A stretch of DNA of 64,000 nt from Micrococcus porci (GCF_020097155.1 NZ_CP083691.1:1612001-1676000), one strand, 5' to 3'. Shown: positions 1-8,966, counted from the first letter of the stretch. A program made the numbers and translations. Notes: generated by a model from the letters alone, not told the origin.

Positions 1-1071
1 CACGGCGTAGTACACGAGCACGCCGAAGGAGCTGAACCCCACCACGGTGAGCACATCCGTGGTGAGCACCAGCAGGATCACGGCGACGGCCACCGTCACC
101 TGCCCGGCCCACGGGACCGCGGTGCGTTCGTCCACTCGGGCGAGGGGGCGGGGCAGGTCGCCCTCGCGGGCCATCGCCATGCCCGTCCGGGAGATCCCGG
201 CGAGCAGGTTGAGCATGGCCCCCGCGCAGGCGAGCACCGCACCGACGACGGCGGCCCAGCCCCATCCGGCCCCGAGGCTCGCCTCGAGTGTCGCCCGCAC
301 CGGAGCCTCCGACGCCGCGAGCCCCGTGCCGCCGAGCGCGGCGACCAGCGCCGCGGCCAGCAGCGCGTAGAGCACCACGGTGAACGCCAGCGCGCCCAGC
401 ACCGCCCGGGGGATCGTGCGCCGCGGGTCCTCCACCTCCTCGCCCATCGTCGCCACGCGGGCGTACCCGGCGAACGCGAAGAACAGCACACCGGCGGCCG
501 CGAGGACGCCCGCCGGGTCCGCGGCCGAGACGGGCGTGTCCGCCGCGGCGCGTCCGCCCGCCAGCCCGGCGACGATCGTCAGCCCCAGCACCGCGAGCAC
601 GGGAACGAGGATCGCCACCGTCGCCTGTGCCGTGCGGGTGATCCCGCGCAGCGCCACCGCGGTGAGGATCACCACCGCGGCAGCCCCGGCCAGGCGCGCC
701 GCCAGGGGGGAGTCCGGGAAGAGGTACAGGCCCGCCGTCGTCGCCATGGCGGCCACGGAGGCCGTCTTGCCGGTGACGAAGCCCCAGCCGGCCACGAACC
801 CGGCCGTGGGGCCGATCTGGCGCCGGCCGTAGACGTAGGTGCCGCCGGAGGCGGGGTGGACGGCGGCCAGCTGGGCCGTCGAGAGCGCGTTGCACGTGGC
901 CACGGCGACGGCCAGCCCCAGAGCCGCCGCGAGGGCGCCGACGTGGCCTCCGGTCAGCAGCGCGGCCAGGCCCAGCGAGGTGAACGCGCCCGCGCCCACC
1001 ATGGAGCCGACCCCGATGGCGAGGGCGCCGCGCAGGGGCAGGCCGCGCGGGGCGGGGGAAGTGGCGGTCAC
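1..1071 (-). CDS. APC-superfamily amino acid permease (C-terminus outside window)
   Basis: Integral membrane transporter, probably for amino acids or related cations. The 357 visible residues open with a Gly-rich first helix (GVGSMVGAGAFTSLG), the substrate-binding signature of the APC superfamily. They continue through about nine hydrophobic segments, and the reading frame runs off the window at base 1, so the last helices are missing. The start is taken as GTG at 1071 because AGAGGAA lies 6-7 bases upstream. It is divergent from aspS across about 140 bases. The substrate cannot be told from sequence. It differs from the YkvI-type transporter at 36460 in its first-helix motif. Confidence 0.82.
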   Translation of the reverse strand, partial: MTATSPAPRGLPLRGALAIGVGSMVGAGAFTSLGLAALLTGGHVGALAAALGLAVAVATCNALSTAQLAAVHPASGGTYVYGRRQIGPTAGFVAGWGFVTGKTASVAAMATTAGLYLFPDSPLAARLAGAAAVVILTAVALRGITRTAQATVAILVPVLAVLGLTIVAGLAGGRAAADTPVSAADPAGVLAAAGVLFFAFAGYARVATMGEEVEDPRRTIPRAVLGALAFTVVLYALLAAALVAALGGTGLAASEAPVRATLEASLGAGWGWAAVVGAVLACAGAMLNLLAGISRTGMAMAREGDLPRPLARVDERTAVPWAGQVTVAVAVILLVLTTDVLTVVGFSSFGVLVYYAV

Positions 1072-1103
1072 GGAGGTTCCTCTCGACGGGCGGCGCGGGG
1101 CCC

Positions 1104-1109
1104 TAGACT
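1104..1109 (+). promoter_or_regulatory. -10 box of aspS
   Basis: TAGACT about 100 bases before the aspS start, in the gap between divergent genes. The same hexamer or close relatives (TAGGAT, TAGAAT) precede many genes here. No -35 element is convincing; TCGACG at 1083 is a weak candidate with a short 15-base spacer. Confidence 0.5.
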
Positions 1110-1208
1110 GGTGCGGACGAGTCCGCCCCGCCCGTACGGGTATCACACACGGCGGACCAGGAAATGAACCCCGCACATCGTCCGTGACCCGGACGGAGAG
1201 GAAGCCTC

Positions 1209-3086
1209 GTGCTGCGCACCCACCATCTCGGCGAGCTCAACGCCTCGCTCATCGGCCAGACCGTCACCGTGACCGGGTGGGTGGCCAAGCGCCGCGACCA
1301 CGGCGGCGTGGCGTTCGTGGACCTGCGCGACGCCTCCGGCCGCGCTCAGGTGGTCGTCCGCGACGAGGCCGACTTCGACCCGCTGCGCAACGAGTGGGTC
1401 CTCCAGGTCACCGGCACGGTCGAGCGCCGCCCCGAGGGCAACGAGAACCCGAACCTGCCCACCGGCGAGGTCGAGCTGATCGCGGACGACGTCGTGGTCC
1501 TCAACACCGCCGCCGCCCTGCCGTTCCAGATCGACGAGCACGTGGAGGTCGGCGAGGAGGCGCGCCTGCGCCACCGCTACCTGGACCTGCGCCGCCCGCA
1601 GCCGGCCCGCATCATGCGCCTGCGCTCCGAGGCCAACCGCGTGGCCCGCGAGCTGCTGAACGAGCAGGGCTTCGTCGAGGTCGAGACCCCCACCCTGACC
1701 CGCTCCACCCCGGAGGGCGCGCGCGACTTCCTGGTGCCGGCCCGCCTGGCGCCGGGTTCCTGGTACGCCCTGCCGCAGTCCCCGCAGCTGTTCAAGCAGC
1801 TGCTGCAGGTCGGCGGGCTGGAGAAGTACTACCAGATCGCCCGCTGCTACCGCGACGAGGACTTCCGCGCCGACCGCCAGCCCGAGTTCACCCAGCTGGA
1901 CATCGAGGCGTCCTTCGTGGAGCAGGACGACGTCATCGCCCTCGGCGAGCAGATCGTGAAGGCCCTCTGGGGCCTGGTGGGTGTCGAGGTGCAGACCCCG
2001 ATCCGCCGCATGACCTACGCCGAGGCCATGGAGAAGTACGGCTCGGACAAGCCGGACCTGCGCTTCGGCCTCGAGCTGACGGACCTCACCGAGTACTTCA
2101 AGGACACCCCGTTCCGCGTGTTCCAGAACGAGTACGTCGGCGCCGTCGTCATGCCGGGCGGCGCGTCCCAGCCGCGTCGCACCCTGGACGCCTGGCAGGA
2201 GTGGGCCAAGCAGCGCGGCGCCAAGGGTCTCGCCCACGTCCTCATCCAGGAGGACGGCACGCTCACCGGCCCGGTCTCCAAGAACATCACCGACGAGGAG
2301 AAGGCCGGCCTGGCCGCCGCCGTCGGCGCGAACCCGGGCGACTGCGTGTTCTTCGCCGCCGGCAAGGCCAAGGAGTCCCGCGCCCTGCTGGGCGCCGCCC
2401 GCGTGGAGATCGGCCGCCGCTGCGAGCTGTTCACGGACGCCGGCGACGGCGTCGAGGCCAAGGACGCCGACTGGGCGTTCGTGTGGGTCGTGGACGCGCC
2501 CCTGTTCGAGCCGGCCGCGGACGCCGTGGCCTCCGGCGACGTCGCCGTGGGCGCCGGCCAGTGGACCGCCGTGCACCACGCGTTCACCTCGCCCAAGCCC
2601 GAGTTCATGGACACCTTCGACACCGATCCGGGCTCGGCCCTGGCCTACGCCTACGACATCGTGTGCAACGGCAACGAGATCGGCGGCGGCTCCATCCGCA
2701 TCCATCGCCAGGACGTCCAGAAGCGCGTGTTCTCCGTGATGGGCCTGTCCGAGGAGGACGCGAACGAGAAGTTCGGCTTCCTGCTCGAGGGCTTCAAGTA
2801 CGGCGCCCCGCCGCACGGCGGCATCGCCTTCGGCTGGGACCGCGTGGTGGCGCTGCTGGCCGGCACCGAGTCCATCCGCGAGGTCATCGCGTTCCCGAAG
2901 ACCGGCGGCGGCTACGACCCGCTGACCGCCGCCCCGGCCCCGATCACGCCGCAGCAGCGCAAGGAGGCCGGCGTCGACGCGAAGCCGGAGGCCAAGAAGG
3001 CCGAGGGCGCGGCGTCCGAGGGCGCCGAGGCCCAGGCGAAGGCCAACGACGAGAAGACCGCGGCCGACGAGGCGCAGCTGCGCTGA
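1209..3086 (+). CDS. aspS: aspartyl-tRNA synthetase
   Basis: Charges tRNA-Asp with aspartate in the cytoplasm. The 625-residue class II synthetase has an N-terminal OB-fold anticodon-binding domain (about residues 15-105). It also has the motif 2 region [16 protein letters not shown] (about 213-228), a bacterial GAD insertion, and motif 3 [14 protein letters not shown] (about 538-551). GTG at 1209 follows GAGAGGAAG, a good ribosome-binding site. The last 40 or so residues are a low-complexity Ala/Glu/Lys tail not needed for the fold. Whether it is discriminating or also charges tRNA-Asn cannot be decided from sequence alone. It is convergent with dtd. Confidence 0.97.
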   Translation: MLRTHHLGELNASLIGQTVTVTGWVAKRRDHGGVAFVDLRDASGRAQVVVRDEADFDPLRNEWVLQVTGTVERRPEGNENPNLPTGEVELIADDVVVLNTAAALPFQIDEHVEVGEEARLRHRYLDLRRPQPARIMRLRSEANRVARELLNEQGFVEVETPTLTRSTPEGARDFLVPARLAPGSWYALPQSPQLFKQLLQVGGLEKYYQIARCYRDEDFRADRQPEFTQLDIEASFVEQDDVIALGEQIVKALWGLVGVEVQTPIRRMTYAEAMEKYGSDKPDLRFGLELTDLTEYFKDTPFRVFQNEYVGAVVMPGGASQPRRTLDAWQEWAKQRGAKGLAHVLIQEDGTLTGPVSKNITDEEKAGLAAAVGANPGDCVFFAAGKAKESRALLGAARVEIGRRCELFTDAGDGVEAKDADWAFVWVVDAPLFEPAADAVASGDVAVGAGQWTAVHHAFTSPKPEFMDTFDTDPGSALAYAYDIVCNGNEIGGGSIRIHRQDVQKRVFSVMGLSEEDANEKFGFLLEGFKYGAPPHGGIAFGWDRVVALLAGTESIREVIAFPKTGGGYDPLTAAPAPITPQQRKEAGVDAKPEAKKAEGAASEGAEAQAKANDEKTAADEAQLR

Positions 3087-3090
3087 CCCC

Positions 3091-3132
3091 CTGAGCCGGG
3101 TCGGCGACGCACACGGGTCCGGCCCGGCTCAG
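3091..3132. terminator. bidirectional hairpin between aspS and dtd
   Basis: A perfect 10-base stem, CTGAGCCGGG at 3091-3100 with CCCGGCTCAG at 3123-3132, closes a 22-base loop. It starts five bases after the aspS stop, and its right arm contains the dtd stop codon. There is no T-tract, as usual for actinobacteria. Confidence 0.6.
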
Positions 3133-3581
3133 CCGCGGCGCGGGCCGGCCAGGTCCGCGGTGTCCACGACCAGGGTGAATGGCCCGGCGTTGGTGAGGGC
3201 CACGTCCATGTCCGCGCGGAACACGCCGCGCTCCACGCGCACCCCCGCCGTCCCCAGCTCGCCGGCGAAGCACTCATACAGGGGCTCGGCCTGATCGCCG
3301 CGCGCGGCCGCAGACCAGGACGGACGCCGCCCCTTGCGCACATCCCCGTAGAGGGTGAACTGGCTGATCACGAGGGCCGGGGCGCTGGCTTCGACGAGAG
3401 ACCGCTCGCCGTCGAGGATCCGCAGCCCAGCCACCTTGGCGGCCAGCTGGACGGCCTCCGCCTCGGTGTCCTCGGTCGAGACTCCCAGGAGGATCACCAG
3501 GCCCTCGCCGTCGAAGGCGCCCACCACCTCCCCGTCGACCGTGACGGACGCGGACCGGGCACGCTGCAGCACTGCTCTCAT
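3129..3581 (-). CDS. dtd: D-aminoacyl-tRNA deacylase
   Basis: Removes D-amino acids (and glycine mischarged on tRNA-Ala) from tRNA, a proofreading step in trans. The 150 residues match the usual length of the DTD family. The two active-site motifs are present: [17 protein letters not shown] (residues 73-89) and the Gly-cisPro loop NAGPFTL (131-137). ATG at 3581 has no Shine-Dalgarno sequence. Instead CATGAT, a plausible -10 box, ends exactly six bases upstream, so the mRNA may be leaderless. It faces aspS, another tRNA-charging gene. Confidence 0.94.
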   Translation of the reverse strand: MRAVLQRARSASVTVDGEVVGAFDGEGLVILLGVSTEDTEAEAVQLAAKVAGLRILDGERSLVEASAPALVISQFTLYGDVRKGRRPSWSAAARGDQAEPLYECFAGELGTAGVRVERGVFRADMDVALTNAGPFTLVVDTADLAGPRRG

Positions 3582-3743
3582 GCCCCCATCATGCCGGGCG
3601 GCCCGCCACGCGGCGGCCAGGAATCTCCCAGTCGGCGGACATTCACCCGCGCCGGGGGTGGGGGTGGCCTCCAGGCCGAGGCCGGGCCGTGGGAGCCCGA
3701 CGACGACGGCGGGCGTGGGCCGCCCGCGGAAGGAGCCGCACCG

Positions 3744-4524
3744 ATGACCGATCAGCACAGCACCGAGACCCGCACCGTCAGCACTCGCGAGGAGCTCACC
3801 GAGGCCGTGTCCGACGGCGTCGCCCACCTCGTGGTCGACGGCACCATCGCCGGCATCACCCGCGTGTCCGTCCCGGCCGGGGGCAGCCTGCGCGGCGCCC
3901 CCGGCGGTGGCCGCCTGGAGGCCAACGCGGTGGCCGTGCGCCTCGGCCCGGACGCCACCGTCGAGGACATCGAGCCCGTGCGCGGCTCGGGCCTGTTCCT
4001 GGCCGGCCACGGTGATGAGGACGGCCTCGCCGACGGCGGCCGCCTCACCGCGGAGAGCGTCGTCGCCGGCGAGATCCACACGGACGGCGGCATCCCCGAG
4101 GTGACCCCGCACCTGATCTCCGGCGGCGTGTTCGTCCTGTCCGGCGCCGAGGTGGAGGAGGTCCGCAACGAGGGCCCCGTCACCACCTACGGGCAGAACG
4201 ACATGGTCCTGGACAACTGGGGCAAGGTCCGCACCTGGACCGCGACATCGCCACCGAGGGCGGGACGCCATGAGCCTCGTCAAGGGCGCGCAGATGAAGC
4301 TGAAGGCCGTGGGCGTGTCGGTGAAGCCCGGCGGCGAGGTCGAGGAGCTCGTCATCGGCGGCACGGTCAGCACCCGCGGCGAGGGCATCGACGCCGTGGA
4401 GATCGACGGCGTGGTGAAGCAGGCCCGCGTGGGCGGCGTGGAGGCCCACGGCGCCGACGCCCGCCGCGTGCGCGTCGGCGACGACGCCACGTGCCCGGCC
4501 GGCCTGGAGGCCTTCCGCGACTGA
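3744..4524 (+). pseudogene. decayed beta-helix-like hypothetical gene with frameshifts and deletions
   Basis: ATG at 3744 has a good AGGAG site. Frame 1 reads sensibly through [21 protein letters not shown] (near 4245) and then turns into Arg-rich nonsense that would run to 4616, into the opposite gene. A short stretch near 4251 (TEGGT) makes sense in a second frame. From ATG 4270 a third frame resumes plausible protein ([20 protein letters not shown]) up to a stop at 4524. Full-length relatives of about 350 residues in Micrococcaceae, as I remember them, carry these blocks in one frame with extra blocks between. I therefore read this as internal deletions plus frameshifts. High GC at third positions persists, so decay looks recent. 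Function is unknown; short repeated Val/Gly-rich units suggest a beta-solenoid. A sequencing error could explain a frameshift but not the missing blocks. Confidence 0.6.
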
Positions 4525-4540
4525 GGCACTCAGGACGGCC

Positions 4541-4583
4541 GACGCCCCGTCGCCGCCCCACGCGGGGCCGGCGACGGGGCGTC
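4541..4583. terminator. strong bidirectional hairpin
   Basis: Perfect 15-base stem: GACGCCCCGTCGCCG at 4541-4555 pairs with 4569-4583. The 13-base loop can itself pair CCCC with GGGG. It lies between the decayed gene and the convergent choice-of-anchor I gene. No T-tract. Confidence 0.75.
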
Positions 4584-4596
4584 GTCGAGTCCGGGG

Positions 4597-6324
4597 TCAG
4601 CGACGGACCGGGTTGACCTCGTAGACGGTGGTGGAGCCGGAGACCTCGTTGGCCACCACGAGCAGGGCGGTGCCGGAGGGGGACTCGTTCGCCGGGACGA
4701 AGGTGAGGCCCTCGGCGCCCATGTCTCCCAGGCCGGCGGCTGCGTCGTCGCCCTCGGCGTCCCAGTTGCGCTCGTTGACGTAGTCCACGTACGTGGCCTT
4801 CGTGGGGTCGGTGATGTCGAAGACCATGACGCCGCCGATGCGCTCGAGGCCGACGAAGGCGTAGGTGCGGCCCTGGACCCGTCCCACGACGACGGCCTCC
4901 GGCTCGGGGCCCTTGTCGTCGGAGCGCGAGTCGAAGGACGGGGTCTCGTCGTTGTTCGCGTTGAACGCGGACTCGGGCAGCTCGCCGTCCGCGATGAGCT
5001 GCGCGATCTGCTCCTCGATCATGCCGGCGGAGTCGAACAGGCGGGTGCCGTCGGCGGTGTAGATCGAGAAGGAGCGGCCGCCGAAGGCGTGCAGCTGGGA
5101 GAAGCAGTCGCGGTCCGCGTCGTAGCCCAGGTCGGTGACGACGTTGAGGCGGCCGAGGGCGGGCTTCTTCTGCAGGGCCTTGGCGTCCGGGTACTCGGCC
5201 GTGCACAGCTCGAGGTCCTTCACGCGCGCGGCGTCCACGAAGTCGCCCCACTCGCGGGAGTCGCCCTCGTTGGCGGTGACCACGAGGTCCTGACCCCGGT
5301 ACCGGTAGGTGTCCACGCCGTCGGGCATGGGCACGCCCAGGACGGGCTGGTTCCGGAGGGTGATCGCCTTGTCCTCGTTGGAGGCGTCGAGCACGCCCTC
5401 CTTCGACCAGTCGGTGAGCTGCAGGGCCCAGAAGTCCTTCAGGGTCGCGGACTTCAGGTCCACGGCGACGACCGCGTTCGCCTCCTGCACGGACACGTAG
5501 GCGGTGCGGCCGGTGTCGTCGATCGTGACGTACTCGGGCTCGAGGTTGCGGGCGATGCGCCCGGCCGGCTCCTGGCCCTCGGGAACCTGCACGTCCGGGC
5601 CGAAGACGCGGACGCCTTCGGGCAGCGCGGTGCCGGCGTCGTAGGCGCGGAAGTCGACGGTGCGCACGGCGGCCTGGGTCAGGCGCGCGAACTGGCGGAC
5701 GTTCTTCGGCACGGAGATGACCGAGATGGTGCCCTCCGGATCGGCGGAGAAGTCGTCGGCCGGCTCGCCCTCGTTGGCCACCACGGCGTAGGCGCCGTCG
5801 GGGGAGAAGGCGATCGAGTCCGGCAGGGCGCCCACGCGCACGCCGCCCAGGTAGGAGAGGGTCGTCGTGTCGAAGAAGGCGACCCAGCCGAGGCCGGTCT
5901 TGTCGGCGGCCTCGACGGCCACGGCGAGCACGCCGCCGGACACGGCGACGGAGTTCACGGTGGCGCCCCCGTCGGTGACGGAGCCGTCGGCGGTGCGCAG
6001 GCCCTCGGCGGAGAGGACGGTCTCGGCGGCCGGGGCGCCGTCGGCGCCGACGCGCAGCACGTCCACGGCGCCCTTCTCGGCGTTCACGACGAAGAGGCGG
6101 CCGGTGGCGGCGTCGAAGGCGGGGATCTCGGCGGCGGACTCGCCGAACACGCCGGTCTCGTGGGTGCCGGCGAGGGAGAGCTCGACGGTCTTGCCGGACG
6201 GGTTCGCGGCGGCGGCCGTGGCGGTCACGGGGGCGGAGACGGCGGACGGGGCGACGACGGCGGCGGAGAGTGCGAGGGCGCCGGCGGCGGCGCCCAGGCG
6301 GGTGAGACGGACGATGCGGGACAT
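4597..6324 (-). CDS. secreted choice-of-anchor I family protein
   Basis: 575-residue exported protein of unknown function. The N-terminus is a signal peptide: basic MSRIVRLTR, then an Ala/Leu/Val core, with likely cleavage near AVSA-P (about residue 31). The mature part is a repeated WD40/YVTN-like beta-propeller with blades such as DSIAFSPDGAYAVVANEGEP (about 168-187). This fits the choice-of-anchor I family, often annotated as alkaline-phosphatase-like. No LPXTG sorting signal, C-terminal helix or lipobox is present; it ends VYEVNPVRR. It is probably released or loosely wall-held. ATG at 6324 follows AGGAGC. The propeller might bind a ligand or phosphoester, but no catalytic residues can be named. 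Confidence 0.85.
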   Translation of the reverse strand: MSRIVRLTRLGAAAGALALSAAVVAPSAVSAPVTATAAAANPSGKTVELSLAGTHETGVFGESAAEIPAFDAATGRLFVVNAEKGAVDVLRVGADGAPAAETVLSAEGLRTADGSVTDGGATVNSVAVSGGVLAVAVEAADKTGLGWVAFFDTTTLSYLGGVRVGALPDSIAFSPDGAYAVVANEGEPADDFSADPEGTISVISVPKNVRQFARLTQAAVRTVDFRAYDAGTALPEGVRVFGPDVQVPEGQEPAGRIARNLEPEYVTIDDTGRTAYVSVQEANAVVAVDLKSATLKDFWALQLTDWSKEGVLDASNEDKAITLRNQPVLGVPMPDGVDTYRYRGQDLVVTANEGDSREWGDFVDAARVKDLELCTAEYPDAKALQKKPALGRLNVVTDLGYDADRDCFSQLHAFGGRSFSIYTADGTRLFDSAGMIEEQIAQLIADGELPESAFNANNDETPSFDSRSDDKGPEPEAVVVGRVQGRTYAFVGLERIGGVMVFDITDPTKATYVDYVNERNWDAEGDDAAAGLGDMGAEGLTFVPANESPSGTALLVVANEVSGSTTVYEVNPVRR

Positions 6325-6468
6325 GCAGGTGCTCCTGTGCGAGGGGACGACGGTGCCGACCAGTCCAGCCGAGTCGGGTGAACCCCCGGTGACGTCCGGG
6401 CCAGTCCCCGGTGTCCTGCAGGTCAGCGCGAGGTGGCCGCACCAGCGTCCGGCGCTGCCCCTGCGTCC

Positions 6469-7056
6469 TCAGGCCATGCCGGCGAGCACGCGCACGGTGG
6501 CCAGGTTGCGGGCCGTGCCGGTCACCCCGAGGGCCTTCTCCAGCCGGGCGGGCGTCAGCGGGGAGTCCGAGATCCGCCCGGGGCTCCGGATCCACAGGAA
6601 CCGGCCCTCCAGCGCGGAGCGGTCCGGGCCCGCGGCGCGGCCCGACCCGTGGTCGAGGCCGGCCAGGGCCTCCGCGGCCCCGTCCCGAGGCGACTCGGCC
6701 AGCACCGTGAGCTGGGTGAGCTTCGCCTCGCCGCCAGACCACGGGAGCCGGTCGTGCATCGCGAGCGCGCCCCGGAGCTCGGCGGGCGTCGTGAGGATCA
6801 GCGGCACGTCCGGGCCGTCGTCGGCGAGGGCGGCATCCCGGAAGGCCCGCAGGAAGGCGGGACCGGCGTCGTCGTCGGCGTCCGGGAGGCGGAACAGCAC
6901 GTTGCCGCTGGCCAGGTGGGTGGTCACGTCCCGTGCCCTGGCCGCCTCCGCCCAGGCCGCCAGGCGAGCGTTGGACACCCGGTTCGACCGGCCCACGTTG
7001 ATCCCGCGCAGCAGCAGCACGTGGGTGTGGTCGGTGCGGGGCGCGGCACGGCTCAT
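6469..7056 (-). CDS. DUF1697 family protein
   Basis: 195-residue cytoplasmic protein of unknown function. It has the DUF1697 hallmarks: the opening LLLRGINVGRSNRVSNARL, then the block TTHLASGNVLF, and the late LEGRFLWI. The family averages about 180 residues. ATG at 7056 has no Shine-Dalgarno sequence; GAGCAT ends six bases upstream and may be the -10 box of a leaderless transcript. It is divergent from rarA over only 39 bases, so the two promoters must be interleaved. Confidence 0.85.
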   Translation of the reverse strand: MSRAAPRTDHTHVLLLRGINVGRSNRVSNARLAAWAEAARARDVTTHLASGNVLFRLPDADDDAGPAFLRAFRDAALADDGPDVPLILTTPAELRGALAMHDRLPWSGGEAKLTQLTVLAESPRDGAAEALAGLDHGSGRAAGPDRSALEGRFLWIRSPGRISDSPLTPARLEKALGVTGTARNLATVRVLAGMA

Positions 7057-7062
7057 GGGGAC

Positions 7063-7086
7063 ATGCTCGCACGCCGGGCCTAGGCT
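7063..7086. promoter_or_regulatory. overlapping divergent -10 boxes of DUF1697 gene and rarA
   Basis: On the minus strand GAGCAT (7068-7063) ends six bases before the DUF1697 start. On the plus strand TAGGCT (7081-7086) ends nine bases before the rarA ATG. With 39 bases between start codons there is no room for leaders or independent -35 boxes outside the genes. Each promoter should therefore overlap its neighbour's coding region. Confidence 0.45.
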
Positions 7087-7095
7087 GGATCCGCC

Positions 7096-8505
7096 ATGGA
7101 CGACCTCTTCAGCGCAGCGCACGCCGACCCCGACGACGACGCCCCGGTCACCGCGTCCGGGCGGGCCCGCGCGTCGGCCCCGCTGGCGGTCCGCATGCGC
7201 CCGCGCAGCCTGGACGAGGTGCTGGGCCAGGCCCACCTGAAGCAGCCGGGCTCCCCGCTGCGCAAGCTGGCCGAGCCCGCCGCCTCCGCCCAGGCCGCCG
7301 GGCCGAGCTCGGTGATCCTCTACGGCCCGCCCGGGATCGGCAAGACCACCCTCGCGCACGTGATCGCCCGCGCGCCGGGGCGCACGTTCACCGAGCTGTC
7401 CGCCATCACGGCGGGCGTCAAGGACGTCCGCCAGGTGATGGAGCAGGCGCGGCGCGAACGAGAGATGTACGACCGGACCACGGTGCTGTTCCTGGACGAG
7501 ATCCACCGCTTCTCCAAGGCCCAGCAGGATGCGCTCCTGCCCGGCGTGGAGAACCGCTGGGTGGTGCTGGTGGCGGCCACCACGGAGAACCCGTCCTTCT
7601 CCGTGATCGCGCCGCTGCTCTCCCGATCGCTGCTCCTCACGCTGCGACCCCTCGACGACACCGACCTCGCCGCCCTCGTCGACCGCGCCGTCGCCGACGA
7701 GCGGGGCCTGAACGGCACCGTCGAGCCCACCCCGAACGCGCGCGACTACGTGGTGCGCATGGCCGGCGGCGACGCGCGCCGGGCGCTCACCGTCCTGGAG
7801 GCGGCTGCCGGCGTCGCCCTGGACCGCGCCGAGGCCCGGGGCGAGACGACGGGCCCGGGGAGTGCGCCCGTGGAGGTGACGGAGGAGGACGCCGCCCAGG
7901 CGATGGACGCGCAGGTCCAGCGGTACGACAAGGACGGGGACCAGCACTACGACGTGATCAGCGCGTTCATCAAGTCGATCCGCGGCTCCGACGTGGACGC
8001 GGCGATGCACTGGCTCGCCCGCATGCTGGAGGCGGGGGAGGACCCGAGGTTCATCGCCCGGCGGCTGATCATCTCGGCATCCGAGGACGTGGGCATGGCG
8101 GACCCCACCGCCCTGCAGACCGCGGTGGCCGCCGCGCAGGCGGTGCAGCTGATCGGCATGCCGGAGGGGCGGATCGTGCTCGGCCAGGCCGTGACGCACC
8201 TGGCCACCGCGCCCAAGTCCAACGCGTCCTACACCGCGGTCAACGAGGCGATCGCCGACGTGCGGGCCGGGGGAACGGGTGTGGTCCCCGCTCATCTGCG
8301 GGACTCGCACTACCCGGGGGCGAAGGCCCTCGGCCACGGCCAGGGGTACGTCTACAGCCACGACGAGCCGCACGCCGTCGCGCGACAGCAGTACGCCCCG
8401 GACCCGCTGGTGGGCCGCGACTACTACCGGCCCAAGCCGATCGGCCACGAGCGGCAGCTGGGCCCACAGGTGGACGCGCTGCGCCGGATCATCCGGGGGG
8501 ACTGA
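7096..8505 (+). CDS. rarA: replication-associated recombination ATPase RarA (MgsA)
   Basis: AAA+ ATPase that acts at stalled replication forks. The 469 residues show Walker [10 protein letters not shown] (77-85), Walker [11 protein letters not shown] (about 132-141), a sensor block AATTENPSF (about 159-167) and the typical C-terminal tetramerisation region with the [16 protein letters not shown] motif (about 284-299). The later [20 protein letters not shown] is also highly conserved. ATG at 7096 lacks a ribosome-binding site; a -10 box ends nine bases before it. A short stress-protein ORF and rpsD follow on the same strand, as in other actinobacteria. Confidence 0.95.
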   Translation: MDDLFSAAHADPDDDAPVTASGRARASAPLAVRMRPRSLDEVLGQAHLKQPGSPLRKLAEPAASAQAAGPSSVILYGPPGIGKTTLAHVIARAPGRTFTELSAITAGVKDVRQVMEQARREREMYDRTTVLFLDEIHRFSKAQQDALLPGVENRWVVLVAATTENPSFSVIAPLLSRSLLLTLRPLDDTDLAALVDRAVADERGLNGTVEPTPNARDYVVRMAGGDARRALTVLEAAAGVALDRAEARGETTGPGSAPVEVTEEDAAQAMDAQVQRYDKDGDQHYDVISAFIKSIRGSDVDAAMHWLARMLEAGEDPRFIARRLIISASEDVGMADPTALQTAVAAAQAVQLIGMPEGRIVLGQAVTHLATAPKSNASYTAVNEAIADVRAGGTGVVPAHLRDSHYPGAKALGHGQGYVYSHDEPHAVARQQYAPDPLVGRDYYRPKPIGHERQLGPQVDALRRIIRGD

Positions 8506-8510
8506 GCGGA

Positions 8511-8699
8511 ATGTCCGCGTCCGCCGCCCACTACGCCGTCCTGTCCACCGTTCCCGACTACGCGCATGCCCAGTCGACGGTGGACCGGCTCTCCGACTCC
8601 GGGTTCCCGGTGGAGCACGTGCGGGTCGCGGGCACGGGGCTGCGCTCGGTGGAGCAGGTGACCGGCCGACTGACCACGGGGGCCGTCGGCGTCTGCTAG
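8511..8699 (+). CDS. truncated YflT-type general stress protein (62 residues)
   Basis: The reading frame opens five bases after the rarA stop. YAVLSTVPDYAHAQSTVDRL and SDSGFPVEHVRVAGTGLRSV match the start of the heat-induced YflT / general stress protein 17M domain. Relatives are 150-180 residues and continue past VTGRLT into Gly/Ala-rich hydrophobic helices; here the frame ends at TTGAVGVC. I found no remnant of the missing half in any frame downstream. The TAG stop is also the first half of the rpsD -10 box. It is either a gene cut short by deletion or a minimal soluble domain; a working product is possible but unproven. Confidence 0.55.
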   Translation: MSASAAHYAVLSTVPDYAHAQSTVDRLSDSGFPVEHVRVAGTGLRSVEQVTGRLTTGAVGVC

Positions 8700-8702
8700 A
8701 CT
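8697..8702 (+). promoter_or_regulatory. -10 box of rpsD
   Basis: TAGACT, identical to the aspS and phoH boxes. Its first three bases are the stop codon of the truncated stress-protein ORF. A start site near 8709 would give a leader of about 255 bases. Confidence 0.55.
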
Positions 8703-8742
8703 TGCCCGCTGTCTGGCAGGCGCTGCGCCACCGGACGGATCC

Positions 8743-8902
8743 CCCCGCCTCACCCGCAGGTCTCCTGCGCGGGCACACGCGTGCCCGGCGAGGGCGGGGA
8801 GCGCAGCGCATCAGTGGATGACGGGCGGCGGCACGCCCCTCAGCTCTCCGAGGAACCGCGGAGGCCAGGTTCCGACGCCCTGAGCCGCGCCCCGTGCGCG
8901 GC
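8743..8902 (+). promoter_or_regulatory. structured 5' leader of rpsD, possible S4 autoregulatory element
   Basis: Outer stem CCCCGCC (8743-8749) with GGCGGGG (8793-8799) encloses two perfect 6-base hairpins. These are CGCAGG 8755-8760 with 8764-8769, and GGGCAC 8771-8776 with 8781-8786, giving a three-way junction. Two more hairpins follow: GGAACC 8852-8857 with 8868-8873, and GCCGCGC 8884-8890 with 8896-8902. S4 is known to repress its own mRNA in E. coli and Bacillus through structured leaders. That this leader does so is inference. High GC makes chance stems common, but nesting of this kind is less so. Confidence 0.4.
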
Positions 8903-8966
8903 GCTCGACCGGCGGCGGAGACAAACCCGAACAGTGCCGCACGTCGAAATAGGAAGCGAGATCGCC

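Noticed and set aside
1164..1187. Seven-codon mini-ORF in the aspS leader
   Set aside because: The AGGA before its ATG is only one base away, too close to act as a ribosome-binding site, and it contains no Asp codons.
839..3094. Very long Arg-rich open frames overlapping aspS and many other genes on both strands
   Set aside because: They are shadows of GC-rich codon use (Arg/Gly/Pro-rich translations) with no recognisable domain; the real genes have clear motifs and starts.
4367..7072. 901-residue antisense frame across the choice-of-anchor I gene
   Set aside because: The composition is almost all Arg, Gly and Pro, and it overlaps two genes with recognisable families.
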